Positions 46,916 through 55,519 of a stretch of 64,000 nucleotides of DNA are shown here, one piece after another. Origin of the DNA: Vreelandella malpeensis (GTDB taxonomy: Bacteria; Pseudomonadota; Gammaproteobacteria; Pseudomonadales; Halomonadaceae); contig NZ_WHVL01000003.1 in assembly GCF_020622355.1 (NCBI RefSeq), positions 186,001 through 250,000 on the forward strand, in the 5' to 3' direction. A program made the translations under genes and the position numbers. Position 1 is the first letter of the stretch. Every line of letters begins with the position of its first letter. The notes beneath the pieces are model-generated. The model saw nothing but the letters and a program-made list of their open reading frames with translations. It had not been told where the DNA came from and ran no database searches.

Positions 46916-48534
46916 TGAGTCTTTCCTGGGTTCAACACCTGATCCTGGCACCGATCCTGGTGCCCCTGATCGTCGGCGCCGGGCTCGTGCTGATCAACGA
47001 GCGCCATCACCAGCGCAAGTTCCTGATCAACCTGGCGGCGACCCTGTCGATGCTGGGCACCGCCGTGGCCCTTCTGCTGCTGACGGACCAGGAGCACTGG
47101 CCGTCGGGTATCGGGGTGTATCTGTCCGCCAACTGGGCGGCGCCGTTCGGCGTGGTGCTGCTGGTCGACCGGCTGACGGCAGTGATGCTGCTGCTCTCCT
47201 CGGTGCTGGCGAGCGCCTCTTTGATCTTCGCCATGACCCGCTGGAGCCGGATCGGGGTCCACTTCCATTCGCTGTTCCAGTTTCTGATGATGGGCATCAA
47301 CGGGGCTTTTCTGACCAACGACCTGTTCAACCTGTTCGTGTTCTTCGAGGTCATGCTGGCAGCTTCTTACGGCCTGGTGCTGCACGGCTACAACACCACC
47401 CGCATCCGGGCGGGGATGCAGTACATCGTGGTGAACCTCTTGGCGTCGTTCTTCTTCTTGATCGGGGTGGCCTTGATCTACGCCACCGCCGGCACGCTGA
47501 ACATGACCGACCTGGCCGGGCGCCTCGAAGGGCTGAACCCGGAGGACCTGGTGCTGTTGAAGATCGGCGTGGTCATCCTGGCCCTGGCGTTTCTGACCAA
47601 GAGCGCCATGTGGCCGCTGGGCTTCTGGCTGCCGACCACCTACTCCGCCGCTTCGCCCCCGGTGGCGGCGATGATGGTGCTGATGACCAAGATCGGCGTC
47701 TACGTGCTGATTCGCCTTTGGCTTTTGCTGTTCTCCGAAGGCCCGGCGGCGGGCTTCGGCTTCGACCTGCTGCTCGTCGGCGGGCTCGCGACCCTGGCCT
47801 TCGGCACCATCGGCATACTGGCGAGCCAGGAGCCCGGGCGAATGGCGGGCTACGCCGCGGTCATCTCCTCCGGCACGCTGCTGGCGGCGGTGGGCTACGG
47901 CGAGCCGGCCCTGATCAACGTGGCGCTGTTCTACATGATCAGCTCGACCATCGCCGTGGCGGCCTTCTTGCTGTTGATCGAACTCGTCGAGCGCATTCGC
48001 GTGCCGGGGGCGGCCATGCTGGCGCTGACCATGGAGGCCTTCGGCCTGGAGGACAAGCCCGGCGAGCCCGTGGGCAAGGCCATTCCCGGGGCGCTGGCCT
48101 TTCTCGGGCTGGCGTTCGCCTGCTGCGCCCTGATCATCACGGGGCTTCCGCCGCTGTCCGGGTTCATTGCCAAGTTCGGGCTGTTCCATACCCTGCTCAA
48201 CGCAGGCCCTGCCGGCACCGGCATCGACCTGACCACCTGGGTCATGATCGTGTTGGTGGTGCTGTCGGGGCTCGCCGGCATCGTCTCGCTGATGCGCTTT
48301 GGCGTGCGTACCTTCTGGGCGGCCCAGAACCCGGTGGCCCCGCACCTGCAGCGCTCAGAAGTCATGCCGATCACGGCACTCTTGCTGGTGTGCGTGCTGC
48401 TCACCGCTCAGGCGGGACCGACCCTGGCCTATCTCGAACGCAGCGCCGAGCCGCTGAGTCAGCCCGCGCTCTATCTCGAGCGCCTGGAAGCGTCTCAGGC
48501 GGTGGGTGATTCCATGACGGAGGCCGCACTATGA
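46915..48534 (+). CDS. mrpD: Mrp antiporter subunit D
   Basis: 539-aa NuoN/NuoM-like subunit with about 14 helices. Expected proton-path residues are present: Glu in FNLFVFFEVMLAASYGLVLHG and Lys in LALAFLTKSAMWPLGFWLPTTYS. It works with MrpA as the proton/sodium translocating core. ATG 46915 follows directly from mrpC (TGATG); a long upstream extension of the frame is not coding. Confidence 0.94.
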   Translation: MSLSWVQHLILAPILVPLIVGAGLVLINERHHQRKFLINLAATLSMLGTAVALLLLTDQEHWPSGIGVYLSANWAAPFGVVLLVDRLTAVMLLLSSVLASASLIFAMTRWSRIGVHFHSLFQFLMMGINGAFLTNDLFNLFVFFEVMLAASYGLVLHGYNTTRIRAGMQYIVVNLLASFFFLIGVALIYATAGTLNMTDLAGRLEGLNPEDLVLLKIGVVILALAFLTKSAMWPLGFWLPTTYSAASPPVAAMMVLMTKIGVYVLIRLWLLLFSEGPAAGFGFDLLLVGGLATLAFGTIGILASQEPGRMAGYAAVISSGTLLAAVGYGEPALINVALFYMISSTIAVAAFLLLIELVERIRVPGAAMLALTMEAFGLEDKPGEPVGKAIPGALAFLGLAFACCALIITGLPPLSGFIAKFGLFHTLLNAGPAGTGIDLTTWVMIVLVVLSGLAGIVSLMRFGVRTFWAAQNPVAPHLQRSEVMPITALLLVCVLLTAQAGPTLAYLERSAEPLSQPALYLERLEASQAVGDSMTEAAL

Positions 48535-49025
48535 CCCGCTGGCTCCCCTCCCCAGTCCTGTCCGCGGCGCTGCTGGTGATGTGGCTTCTGCTGAGCCAGA
48601 GCATCGCCCCCGCCCAGATCCTGCTCGGCGCCGCGATCGCCCTGGCCGCGCCGCTTCTGGCCAGGCCGCTGCGCCCGCTCGCCCCGGCGCCCTTTCGCAA
48701 GCCCTGGGTGCTGGCTCGGCTGCTGTTCATGTCGATGGTGGAGATCGTGCGCTCGTGCTTCAACGTCAGCCGCATCATCTTGTTCAAGTCCAGGGGGGTG
48801 GAGTCCCAGTTCATTCGCATCCCCCTCGACCTCAAGGATCCCTACGGGCTTGCGCTGCTGTCGTGTCTGATCAACTCGACCCCGGGGACGGTCTGGGTCG
48901 AGCAGCTGCCCGGCTCGAACGACCTGGCCCTGCACGTCTTCGATCTTCACGACGAGCAGTGGTGGATCGACACCATCAAGACCCGCTACGAACAGCCATT
49001 GATCGAGATCTTCGACCATGAATAA
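48531..49025 (+). CDS. mrpE: Mrp antiporter subunit E
   Basis: 164-aa subunit with two or three N-terminal helices and a soluble domain containing the MrpE pattern LLSCLINSTPGTVWVEQLPGS and VFDLHDEQWWIDTIKTRYE. It overlaps mrpD by four bases (ATGA). Confidence 0.93.
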   Translation: MTRWLPSPVLSAALLVMWLLLSQSIAPAQILLGAAIALAAPLLARPLRPLAPAPFRKPWVLARLLFMSMVEIVRSCFNVSRIILFKSRGVESQFIRIPLDLKDPYGLALLSCLINSTPGTVWVEQLPGSNDLALHVFDLHDEQWWIDTIKTRYEQPLIEIFDHE

Positions 49026-49037
49026 GGAGCGTTTCCC

Positions 49038-49316
49038 ATGACGGCACTGCTCTCTTTAGCCATCGACATCACGCTGCTGAGCGTCATCCTGGCGATGCTG
49101 TTGTGCATGATCCGGCTGCTGCTGGGGCCCACCGCCCAGGACCGGGTGCTCGCCCTCGACACCCTTTGGATGTGCGCCATGCTGCTGGCCCTGGCCCTCG
49201 GCCTGCGCTTTGCCAGCATCATCTATTTCGAAGCGGCGATGCTGATCGCCCTGACGGGCTTCGTCTCCACCGTCGCCCTGACCAAGTTCCTGATGCGCGG
49301 CGAGGTGATCGAATGA
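49038..49316 (+). CDS. mrpF: Mrp antiporter subunit F
   Basis: 92-aa subunit with three helices and the MrpF motif LLLGPTAQDRVLALDTL. It starts 12 bp after mrpE with GGAGC upstream, and its stop overlaps the mrpG ATG. Confidence 0.93.
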   Translation: MTALLSLAIDITLLSVILAMLLCMIRLLLGPTAQDRVLALDTLWMCAMLLALALGLRFASIIYFEAAMLIALTGFVSTVALTKFLMRGEVIE

Positions 49317-49726
49317 CCCCGGAACTCGACACCCTCCCGGTCTGGGTCAGCCTGCCGGTGACGCTTCTGCTGCTGCTGGGAAGCGCCATCGTCTTGATCG
49401 GCGCGTTAGGTTTGGTAAAGTTGCCGCACTTTTTCCAGCGCATCCACGGGCCTGCCATCACCATCACCCTCGGTACCGGCGCCATTCTCGTGGCCTCCAT
49501 GATCTACTTCTCGGCGCTCCAGTCCCGGTTGGTGATCCATGAGGTGCTGATCACCGCGTTCATCATGCTGACCGCGCCGGTGGTCGCCATGCTGATCATG
49601 CGCACCGCCGTGTACCGTGACCTGCGTGCCCGGGAGCGGGGCAAGACGCCCCCCGCGGTCAAGGACGGCGAGGCCAGCGAGGTCTATCCTTTCTCGACGA
49701 AAAAGTCCTTGTCGGCGAAGAAGTGA
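49313..49726 (+). CDS. mrpG: Mrp antiporter subunit G
   Basis: 137-aa subunit with three helices and the MrpG core [28 protein letters not shown], then a charged, probably cytoplasmic tail ([15 protein letters not shown]). Last gene of the operon; hemE begins 115 bp later. ATG 49313 overlaps the mrpF stop. Confidence 0.93.
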   Translation: MTPELDTLPVWVSLPVTLLLLLGSAIVLIGALGLVKLPHFFQRIHGPAITITLGTGAILVASMIYFSALQSRLVIHEVLITAFIMLTAPVVAMLIMRTAVYRDLRARERGKTPPAVKDGEASEVYPFSTKKSLSAKK

Positions 49727-49841
49727 TGCGGCGGCGAGGCGCCCACGACCGCCGGTCTTCGCCGCCCCAGACGCCTGCCGGGATCTGACGTATACTGGCC
49801 GCCTTTCGAGCGCGGCCCGCCCACTGTCCAAGAGCCTTGTC

Positions 49842-50948
49842 ATGACCACGACTCCCCTGCACAACGACCGCTTCCTTCGCGCGCTGGCGCGCCAGCCCGT
49901 GGACCGCACCCCGGTCTGGATGATGCGCCAGGCCGGGCGCTACCTGCCGGAATACCGCGAGCGCCGCGCCCACGCGGGTAGCTTCATGGACCTGTGCCGC
50001 AACCACGACCTGGCCTGCGAAGTGACCCTGCAGCCCCTGGAGCGCTTTCCGCTCGACGCGGCGATCCTGTTTTCCGACATCCTGACGATTCCCGACGCCA
50101 TGGGCCTGGGGCTCTACTTCGAGACCGGAGAGGGGCCGAAATTCAGAAAGACCGTGCGCACTCCGCAGGACGTGGCGGCACTGGCCGCCCCCGACGCCGA
50201 GCGTGACCTGGACTACGTGATGCGCGCCGTCTCCACCATTCGCCGCGAGCTCAATGGCCGCGTGCCGCTGATCGGCTTTTCGGGCAGCCCCTGGACGCTG
50301 GCCACTTACATGGTCGAAGGCGGCTCGAGCAAGGATTTTCGCCACCTGAAAACCATGCTCTACGACACCCCGGACGCCATGCACCAGCTGCTCGACATCC
50401 TGGCCCAGGCGGTGACCGACTACCTGAACGCCCAGATTCGCGCCGGCGCCCAGGCGGTGCAGATCTTCGACACCTGGGGCGGGTCGCTGTCGACACCCGC
50501 GTATCTGGAGTTCTCGCTGCGCTACATGGAGCAGATCGTCTCCGGCCTGATTCGCGAGCACGACGGCCGCCGCGTGCCGGTGATCCTGTTCACCAAGAAC
50601 GGCGGTCAGTGGCTCGAGCACATCGCCTGCGCCGGTGCCGATGCGGTGGGTCTCGACTGGACCACGGAGCTTTCAGACGCCCGCGCCCGCATCGGTCACA
50701 AGGTAGCGCTGCAGGGCAACCTGGACCCCAACGTGCTCTTCGCCCGCCCGTCCGCGATTCGCGCCGAGGTCGCCCGGGTGCTGGAGAGCTACGGCGCGGG
50801 CCCCGGCCACGTCTTCAACCTGGGCCACGGCATCAGTCAGTTCACCCACCCGAACAACGTCAGCGCCTTCATGGACGCGCTGCACGAGCTCAGCCCTCAG
50901 TACCATCAGAATCAGCATCAGAACCAGAACGACGGAGACGCTCGATGA
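49842..50948 (+). CDS. hemE: Uroporphyrinogen decarboxylase
   Basis: 368-aa enzyme removing four carboxyls from uroporphyrinogen III in heme synthesis. Signature regions: [17 protein letters not shown] (with the catalytic-cleft Arg), [27 protein letters not shown] (Asp), [17 protein letters not shown], and [16 protein letters not shown] (His). ATG 49842 begins the conserved N-terminus; the frame is open earlier. A TATACT hexamer at 49791 could be its -10 box. It overlaps speE by four bases. Confidence 0.96.
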   Translation: MTTTPLHNDRFLRALARQPVDRTPVWMMRQAGRYLPEYRERRAHAGSFMDLCRNHDLACEVTLQPLERFPLDAAILFSDILTIPDAMGLGLYFETGEGPKFRKTVRTPQDVAALAAPDAERDLDYVMRAVSTIRRELNGRVPLIGFSGSPWTLATYMVEGGSSKDFRHLKTMLYDTPDAMHQLLDILAQAVTDYLNAQIRAGAQAVQIFDTWGGSLSTPAYLEFSLRYMEQIVSGLIREHDGRRVPVILFTKNGGQWLEHIACAGADAVGLDWTTELSDARARIGHKVALQGNLDPNVLFARPSAIRAEVARVLESYGAGPGHVFNLGHGISQFTHPNNVSAFMDALHELSPQYHQNQHQNQNDGDAR

Positions 50949-51805
50949 GCGATTTGAATCAGGATCAGTGGTTTACCGAAGTATTCGACAGCCACGGCAG
51001 TGCCTTCGCGCTCAGGATCAGCGAGAAACTGCTCGACGTGCAGAGCGACTATCAGCACCTCGAGGTGTACGCCACCGAGACCTACGGCAACCTGATGGTG
51101 CTCGACGGCTGCGTCATGCTCACCGACCGGGACAACTTCCTGTATCACGAGATGATCGCCCACCCGGCGCTCTTTACCCACGAAGACCCCAAGCGGGTAG
51201 TGATCATCGGCGGCGGCGACTGCGGCACGCTGAAAGAGGTGCTACGCCATGAAGGCGTGGAGAAGGTCACCCAGATCGACATCGACGAGGAAGTCACCAA
51301 GGCCGCCGAGCGCTTCTTTCCGAGCCTGGTCGAGTCCAATAATGATCCGCGCGCCGAGCTTCTGTTCGCCGACGGGGTGAAGTGGGTCGATGACGCCGAG
51401 GACGAGAGCATCGATGTATTGATCATCGACTCCACCGACCCGGTGGGGCCGGCGGAGGGGCTATTCAAGACCGATTTCCTCAAGCGCTGTCACCGGATTC
51501 TCAAGCCCGGCGGCGTGCTGGTGCAGCAGAGCGAGTCGCCGCTCTACCACTCGGGCTCGATCATTCGCGAACTGCGCAGCGACATGCAGGCGGCGGGCTT
51601 TGAAAGCGTGGCCACCCTGCCCTTCCCGCAGCCGGTCTATCCCTCCGGCTGGTGGAGCGTGACGCTCGCCGGCAAGGGTGCAAGCGTTGAACGCTTTCGT
51701 GAAGAGGCCGCCACGGGCCACGAAATGCCGCTACAGTACTATACGGTGGAGGCCCACCGTGGCGCCCTGGCGCTGCCGCCGTTCATGCGCGCCGCATTCG
51801 CCTAG
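50945..51805 (+). CDS. speE: Polyamine aminopropyltransferase (spermidine synthase)
   Basis: 286-aa enzyme moving an aminopropyl group from decarboxylated SAM to putrescine. Motifs: [34 protein letters not shown] for dcSAM binding and catalytic Asp in [28 protein letters not shown] near the C-terminus. It starts inside the end of hemE (ATGA) with a GGAGACG site. A strong terminator follows the stop. Confidence 0.95.
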   Translation: MSDLNQDQWFTEVFDSHGSAFALRISEKLLDVQSDYQHLEVYATETYGNLMVLDGCVMLTDRDNFLYHEMIAHPALFTHEDPKRVVIIGGGDCGTLKEVLRHEGVEKVTQIDIDEEVTKAAERFFPSLVESNNDPRAELLFADGVKWVDDAEDESIDVLIIDSTDPVGPAEGLFKTDFLKRCHRILKPGGVLVQQSESPLYHSGSIIRELRSDMQAAGFESVATLPFPQPVYPSGWWSVTLAGKGASVERFREEAATGHEMPLQYYTVEAHRGALALPPFMRAAFA

Positions 51806-51831
51806 CGACGGATCAGGCTGCAGTATCGACG

Positions 51832-51859
51832 AGGCCGGGCACTGCCCGGCCTTTTTTTC
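51832..51859 (+). terminator. Rho-independent terminator of hemE-speE
   Basis: 9-bp stem AGGCCGGGC/GCCCGGCCT with loop ACT, followed by a run of seven Ts, 27 bp after the speE stop. A textbook terminator. Confidence 0.92.
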
Positions 51860-51906
51860 GTCCTTTTCACGGATCACGCGATCCCTCTTCACAAGGGGAA
51901 ACAACA

Positions 51907-52932
51907 ATGAATAACGTGCATCGATCAAACAGAGTGACCGGCGTGCTGGCGGCGGCGCTTCTACTGCCGGGTCTGGCGCTGGCCAGCACCCTCGAGACGG
52001 TCAAGGAGCGCGGGGCGCTGCGCTGCGGGGTCAACGCCGCCCAGCCGGGCTTCTCGGCGTTGGACGACGAGGACACCTACCAGGGGCTCGATACCGACAT
52101 CTGCCGGGCGGTGGCCGCCGCCGCGCTCGGCGAAGGCGCTCGGGTCGACTTCGTGCCGCTCGATTCCGTCGAGCGCTTCGCGGCCCTGCAGTCCGGCGAG
52201 GTCGACGTGCTCTCGCGCACCACCACCTGGACCTCCACCCGAGACACCACGCTCGGGCTGCACTTCGTCGGGGTGAGCTATTTTGATGGCCAGGCATTCA
52301 TGGTGGCAAGCGATCTCGGCGTGCAGAGCGCCAAGGAACTCGACGGCGCGGCGGTCTGCACCCAGTCCGGCACCACCAGCGAGCTCAATCTTTCCGACTA
52401 CTTTCGCCTCAATGGCATGAGCTTCGATCCCGTCGTCTTCGATGCGCCGGAGCAGTCGATCGTCGGCTTCGAGGAGGGGCGCTGCGACGTGTTGAGTACC
52501 GACGCCTCCCAGCTCTATGCGCAGCGCGTGCAGCTTGCTGATCCGGACATGGCGGTGGTGCTGCCGGAGATCATCTCGAAGGAGCCGCTGGGCCCGGCGG
52601 TGCGCCAGGGGGACGATCAGTGGTTCAACATCGTCAAGTGGTCGCTTTATGCGCTGCTCAATGCCGAGGAGCTCGGGGTGACCCAGGCCAACGTGGACGA
52701 CATGCTCGACGACGACTCCCCGGACGTGATGCGCCTTCTGGGTCGCGACGGAGATTACGGCGAAGGCATGGGGCTTGCGGCGGACTGGGCCTACCAGATC
52801 GTCAAGCAGGTCGGCAATTACGCCGAGGTATTCGAACGCAGCGTTGGGGCAGGCTCACCGTTTAATATCGGCCGCGGGCTGAACGCGCTATGGCGCGACG
52901 GCGGGTTGCACTACGCGCCCCCGATTCGCTGA
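51907..52932 (+). CDS. aapJ: General L-amino-acid ABC transporter substrate-binding protein, copy 1
   Basis: 341-aa periplasmic protein of the AapJ/BztA family. Signal peptide residues about 1-25 (LPGLALAST), then the SBP family-3 domain: GLDTDICRAVAAAALG, RFAALQSGEVDVLSRTTTWTSTRDTTLGL (the long AapJ-type Thr-rich segment), and C-terminal GGLHYAPPIR. AAGGGG lies upstream of ATG 51907. Only about 47 bp separate the speE terminator from this start, and no promoter is obvious there. It is a close paralog of the next gene, equal in length. Substrate probably acidic or neutral L-amino acids, as in Rhizobium Aap and Rhodobacter Bzt. Confidence 0.93.
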   Translation: MNNVHRSNRVTGVLAAALLLPGLALASTLETVKERGALRCGVNAAQPGFSALDDEDTYQGLDTDICRAVAAAALGEGARVDFVPLDSVERFAALQSGEVDVLSRTTTWTSTRDTTLGLHFVGVSYFDGQAFMVASDLGVQSAKELDGAAVCTQSGTTSELNLSDYFRLNGMSFDPVVFDAPEQSIVGFEEGRCDVLSTDASQLYAQRVQLADPDMAVVLPEIISKEPLGPAVRQGDDQWFNIVKWSLYALLNAEELGVTQANVDDMLDDDSPDVMRLLGRDGDYGEGMGLAADWAYQIVKQVGNYAEVFERSVGAGSPFNIGRGLNALWRDGGLHYAPPIR

Positions 52933-52958
52933 CCTCCGCGCACTAGCCGACTGTTTTT

Positions 52959-52991
52959 GCTGGCCGAATGAGTCATCTTTCTTCGGCCAGC
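52959..52991 (+). terminator. Hairpin after first aapJ copy
   Basis: 10-bp perfect stem GCTGGCCGAA/TTCGGCCAGC with a 13-nt loop, 26 bp after the stop of the first aapJ. T residues precede rather than follow it, so it is not a classical terminator; it may protect the 3' end or slow polymerase. Confidence 0.45.
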
Positions 52992-53051
52992 GCACCAAAA
53001 GGGTGCTCCCGCTAGTCGATCCCGCTCCATTTTACAGCACAACTTTGGTCC
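52992..53051 (+). promoter_or_regulatory. NtrC-type sites upstream of second aapJ
   Basis: Site 1, GCACCAAAAGGGTGC (52992-53006), is an exact GCACC-N5-GGTGC palindrome, the NtrC core. Site 2, GCACA-ACTTT-GGTCC (53037-53051), matches 8 of 10 arm positions. The centres are 45 bp apart, and a sigma-54 promoter begins 53 bp further on, a typical enhancer layout. Confidence 0.7.
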
Positions 53052-53104
53052 CAACGTCGGCCCTTTAGCGTTGAAAAGCGCTGAATGAGTCCCCGTGCCG
53101 CTTC

Positions 53105-53120
53105 TGGCATCTTCCTTGCT
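53105..53120 (+). promoter_or_regulatory. Sigma-54 (RpoN) promoter of second aapJ / aapQMP
   Basis: TGGCATCTTCCTTGCT has GG and GC ten bases apart and fits TGGCAY-N5-TTGCT almost perfectly. It sits 65 bp before ATG 53186, giving a leader of about 55 nt. Confidence 0.8.
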
Positions 53121-53185
53121 AGCGTTATGGGTGACATGCGCTGACATGTACAACGATACGTATAAAACGAGGAAGGGAAACAACC

Positions 53186-54211
53186 ATGCTTAACAAGAAA
53201 CACGTGGTACTGCTGGCCTCCGCCGGCGCCATCACCCTATCTGGTATGGCGAACGTTCAGGCGGATACGCTGGAAGAGACGCGCTCACGAGGCGCCGTAC
53301 AGTGTGGTGTGAGCGATGGTCTGCCGGGCTTCTCCGCGCCGGACGACAGCGGCGAATGGCAGGGTCTCGACGTCGACGTGTGCCGGGCGGTCGCGGCGGC
53401 GGTGCTGGGAGACGCGAACGCGGTGAACTACGTCTCGCTCAACGCCGTTGAGCGCTTCACGGCGCTGCAGTCCGGCGAAATCGACGTCCTTTCTCGTAAC
53501 ACCACCTGGACCACCACCCGCGATACTACCCTCGGTCTCAACTTCACCGGCGTGACCTTCTACGACGGCATCGGCTTCATGATCAACCGCGACCTGGGCA
53601 TCAGCGGCGCCGACGAGCTCGACGGGGCGGCGATCTGCATCCAGTCCGGCACCACCACCGAGCTCAACGTGGCGGACTACTTCCGTGCCAACGACATGGC
53701 CTTCGACCCGATCGTGTTCGACACCTCCGAGCAGACCGTGGGCGGCTTCCAGGCCGGGCGTTGCGACGTGCTGACCTCTGACACCTCTCAGTTGGCGGCG
53801 CTGCGCATCCAGCTCGACGATCCGGACAGCGCCATGATCCTGCCGGAGATCATCTCCAAGGAGCCTCTGGGGCCGGTCGTGCGCCAAGGCGATGACAACT
53901 GGCTCAACATCGTCAAGTGGTCGCTGTTCGCCATGCTCAATGCCGAGGAGTACGGCATCACCTCGGAAAACGTCGACGACATGATGGATAGCGAGAACCC
54001 GGACGTGGCGCGTATTCTCGGTCAGGACGGCAACTACGGTGAAGGCATGGGGCTGGAAGCGGACTGGGCCTACAACATCGTAAGCCAGGTCGGCAACTAC
54101 GGTGAAAGCTTCGAGCGCAACGTGGGCATGGACTCACCGCTTCAGATCGAGCGCGGCGTCAACGCGCTGTGGAACCAGGGCGGCTTCCACTACGCCCCGC
54201 CGATTCGCTAA
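53186..54211 (+). CDS. aapJ: General L-amino-acid ABC transporter substrate-binding protein, copy 2
   Basis: 341-aa AapJ-family binding protein and probable main partner of AapQMP. Signal peptide about residues 1-26 (GMANVQAD). It matches the first copy through most of its length (GLDVDVCRAVAAAVLG, RFTALQSGEIDVLSRNTTWTTTRDTTLGLNF, ISKEPLGPVVRQGDDNW, GGFHYAPPIR) but differs around the ligand site and in the signal peptide, so the two may bind different amino acids. GGAAGGG precedes ATG 53186. A sigma-54 promoter and NtrC sites lie upstream. Confidence 0.94.
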   Translation: MLNKKHVVLLASAGAITLSGMANVQADTLEETRSRGAVQCGVSDGLPGFSAPDDSGEWQGLDVDVCRAVAAAVLGDANAVNYVSLNAVERFTALQSGEIDVLSRNTTWTTTRDTTLGLNFTGVTFYDGIGFMINRDLGISGADELDGAAICIQSGTTTELNVADYFRANDMAFDPIVFDTSEQTVGGFQAGRCDVLTSDTSQLAALRIQLDDPDSAMILPEIISKEPLGPVVRQGDDNWLNIVKWSLFAMLNAEEYGITSENVDDMMDSENPDVARILGQDGNYGEGMGLEADWAYNIVSQVGNYGESFERNVGMDSPLQIERGVNALWNQGGFHYAPPIR

Positions 54212-54228
54212 GCGTCTCGTAGAACCCC

Positions 54229-54271
54229 GGCCCGCCGCTCCGACAACAATCCACAAGCGGGGCAGCGGGCC
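54229..54271 (+). terminator. Hairpin between second aapJ and aapQ
   Basis: Arms GGCCCGC and GCGGGCC with a 29-nt loop, 18 bp after the stop and without a T-run. It is a weaker version of the hairpins found after other binding-protein genes here; probably a processing or attenuation element. Confidence 0.4.
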
Positions 54272-54309
54272 CTTCGATCGATTCTGCCGTATCAGCGGAG
54301 ACGCTTTTC

Positions 54310-55500
54310 ATGTCCGTAAGACCCAACGCTCGTCCGATGGGCCACAAGCCCCCTTTCTGGCGAGACCGCGCCAAGCGCGCCCTCATCTTCCAGGTGCTGG
54401 TGATTGCGGCGGTGGCCGCCTTCCTGCTCTACATCGTGGGCAATACCCAGCAGAACCTGGCCTCCCGTGGCATCACCACGGGCTTCGGCTTTCTCGACAA
54501 CACCGCAGGCTTCGGCATCGTCCAGAGCCTGATCGACTATTCGTCTCAAAGCACCTACGGGCGCACCTTCTTCGTGGGGCTGCTCAATACGTTGCTGGTG
54601 GGCGGGCTCGGTGTGCTCGCCGCCACCCTCATCGGTTTCATCGTCGGCATTGCCAGGCTCTCGCCCAACTGGCTCATCGCCAAGCTGGCCGCCGCCTACA
54701 TCGAGACCTTTCGTAACATTCCTCTGCTGCTGCAGATCTTCTTCTGGTACTTCGCCGTGCTGCGCACGCTGCCCGGGGCCCGGGACAGCCTCTCCTTCGG
54801 TGAAGTGTTTTTCTTGAACGTGCGCGGGCTCTACCTGCCCGAGCCCCTGTTCGAATCCGGCTTCGGGCTGATTCCGCTGGCCTTCGGGGTGGCGATCGCT
54901 GCGAGCATCGCGCTGATCGTCTGGAACAAGCGCCGTCACGAGGCTACCGGCAAGCGCCTGCCGGCCTACTGGCTGTCGTTTGCGCTGATCCTCGGCCTGC
55001 CGCTTCTGGTGCTGGTGGCCTCGGGGGTGCCGATCACCTGGGACGTGCCCGAGCTCAGAGGCTTCAACTTTCGCGGCGGCGTGACGGTGATTCCGGAGTT
55101 TCTGGCGCTGTGGCTCGCGCTTTCGATCTACACCGCCTCGTTCATCGCCGAGATCGTGCGCTCGGGCATTCAGGCGATCTCCCACGGCCAGACCGAGGCC
55201 GCCCAGGCCTTGAGCCTGCCGCGTAACCTGATCCTGCGACTGGTGGTCATTCCCCAGGCCATGCGCGTGATCATTCCGCCACTGACCAGCCAGTACCTGA
55301 ACCTGATCAAGAACTCGTCGCTGGCAACCGCCATCGGCTACCCGGATCTCGTGTCGGTGTTCGCCGGTACCACGCTGAACCAGACCGGCCAGGCCATCGA
55401 GGTCATCGCCATGACCATGGCGGTCTATCTGAGTATCAGCCTCACGGTCTCCATGTTCATGAACTGGTTCAACGCCCGCGTGGCGCTGGTCGAACGCTAG
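54310..55500 (+). CDS. aapQ: General L-amino-acid ABC transporter permease AapQ
   Basis: 396-aa inner-membrane permease, larger than usual HisM/HisQ-type permeases because of the Aap-specific insert between helices. Visible elements: TFFVGLLNTLLVGGLGVLAATLIGFIVGIARLSPNW, YIETFRNIPLLLQIFFWYFAVL, and the coupling helix AEIVRSGIQAISHGQTEAAQALSL. It pairs with AapM. It lies 98 bp after the second aapJ, with a hairpin between, and 19 bp before aapM. Confidence 0.94.
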   Translation: MSVRPNARPMGHKPPFWRDRAKRALIFQVLVIAAVAAFLLYIVGNTQQNLASRGITTGFGFLDNTAGFGIVQSLIDYSSQSTYGRTFFVGLLNTLLVGGLGVLAATLIGFIVGIARLSPNWLIAKLAAAYIETFRNIPLLLQIFFWYFAVLRTLPGARDSLSFGEVFFLNVRGLYLPEPLFESGFGLIPLAFGVAIAASIALIVWNKRRHEATGKRLPAYWLSFALILGLPLLVLVASGVPITWDVPELRGFNFRGGVTVIPEFLALWLALSIYTASFIAEIVRSGIQAISHGQTEAAQALSLPRNLILRLVVIPQAMRVIIPPLTSQYLNLIKNSSLATAIGYPDLVSVFAGTTLNQTGQAIEVIAMTMAVYLSISLTVSMFMNWFNARVALVER

Positions 55501-55519
55501 GCAAGGGTGGAAACAAACC

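Noticed and set aside
46774..48345. 523-codon open frame opposite mrpC/mrpD
   Set aside because: Same type of biased antisense translation across coupled mrp genes.
52959..52991. Classical rho-independent terminator after first aapJ
   Set aside because: Stem is strong but no T-run follows in either direction; kept only as a low-confidence hairpin.
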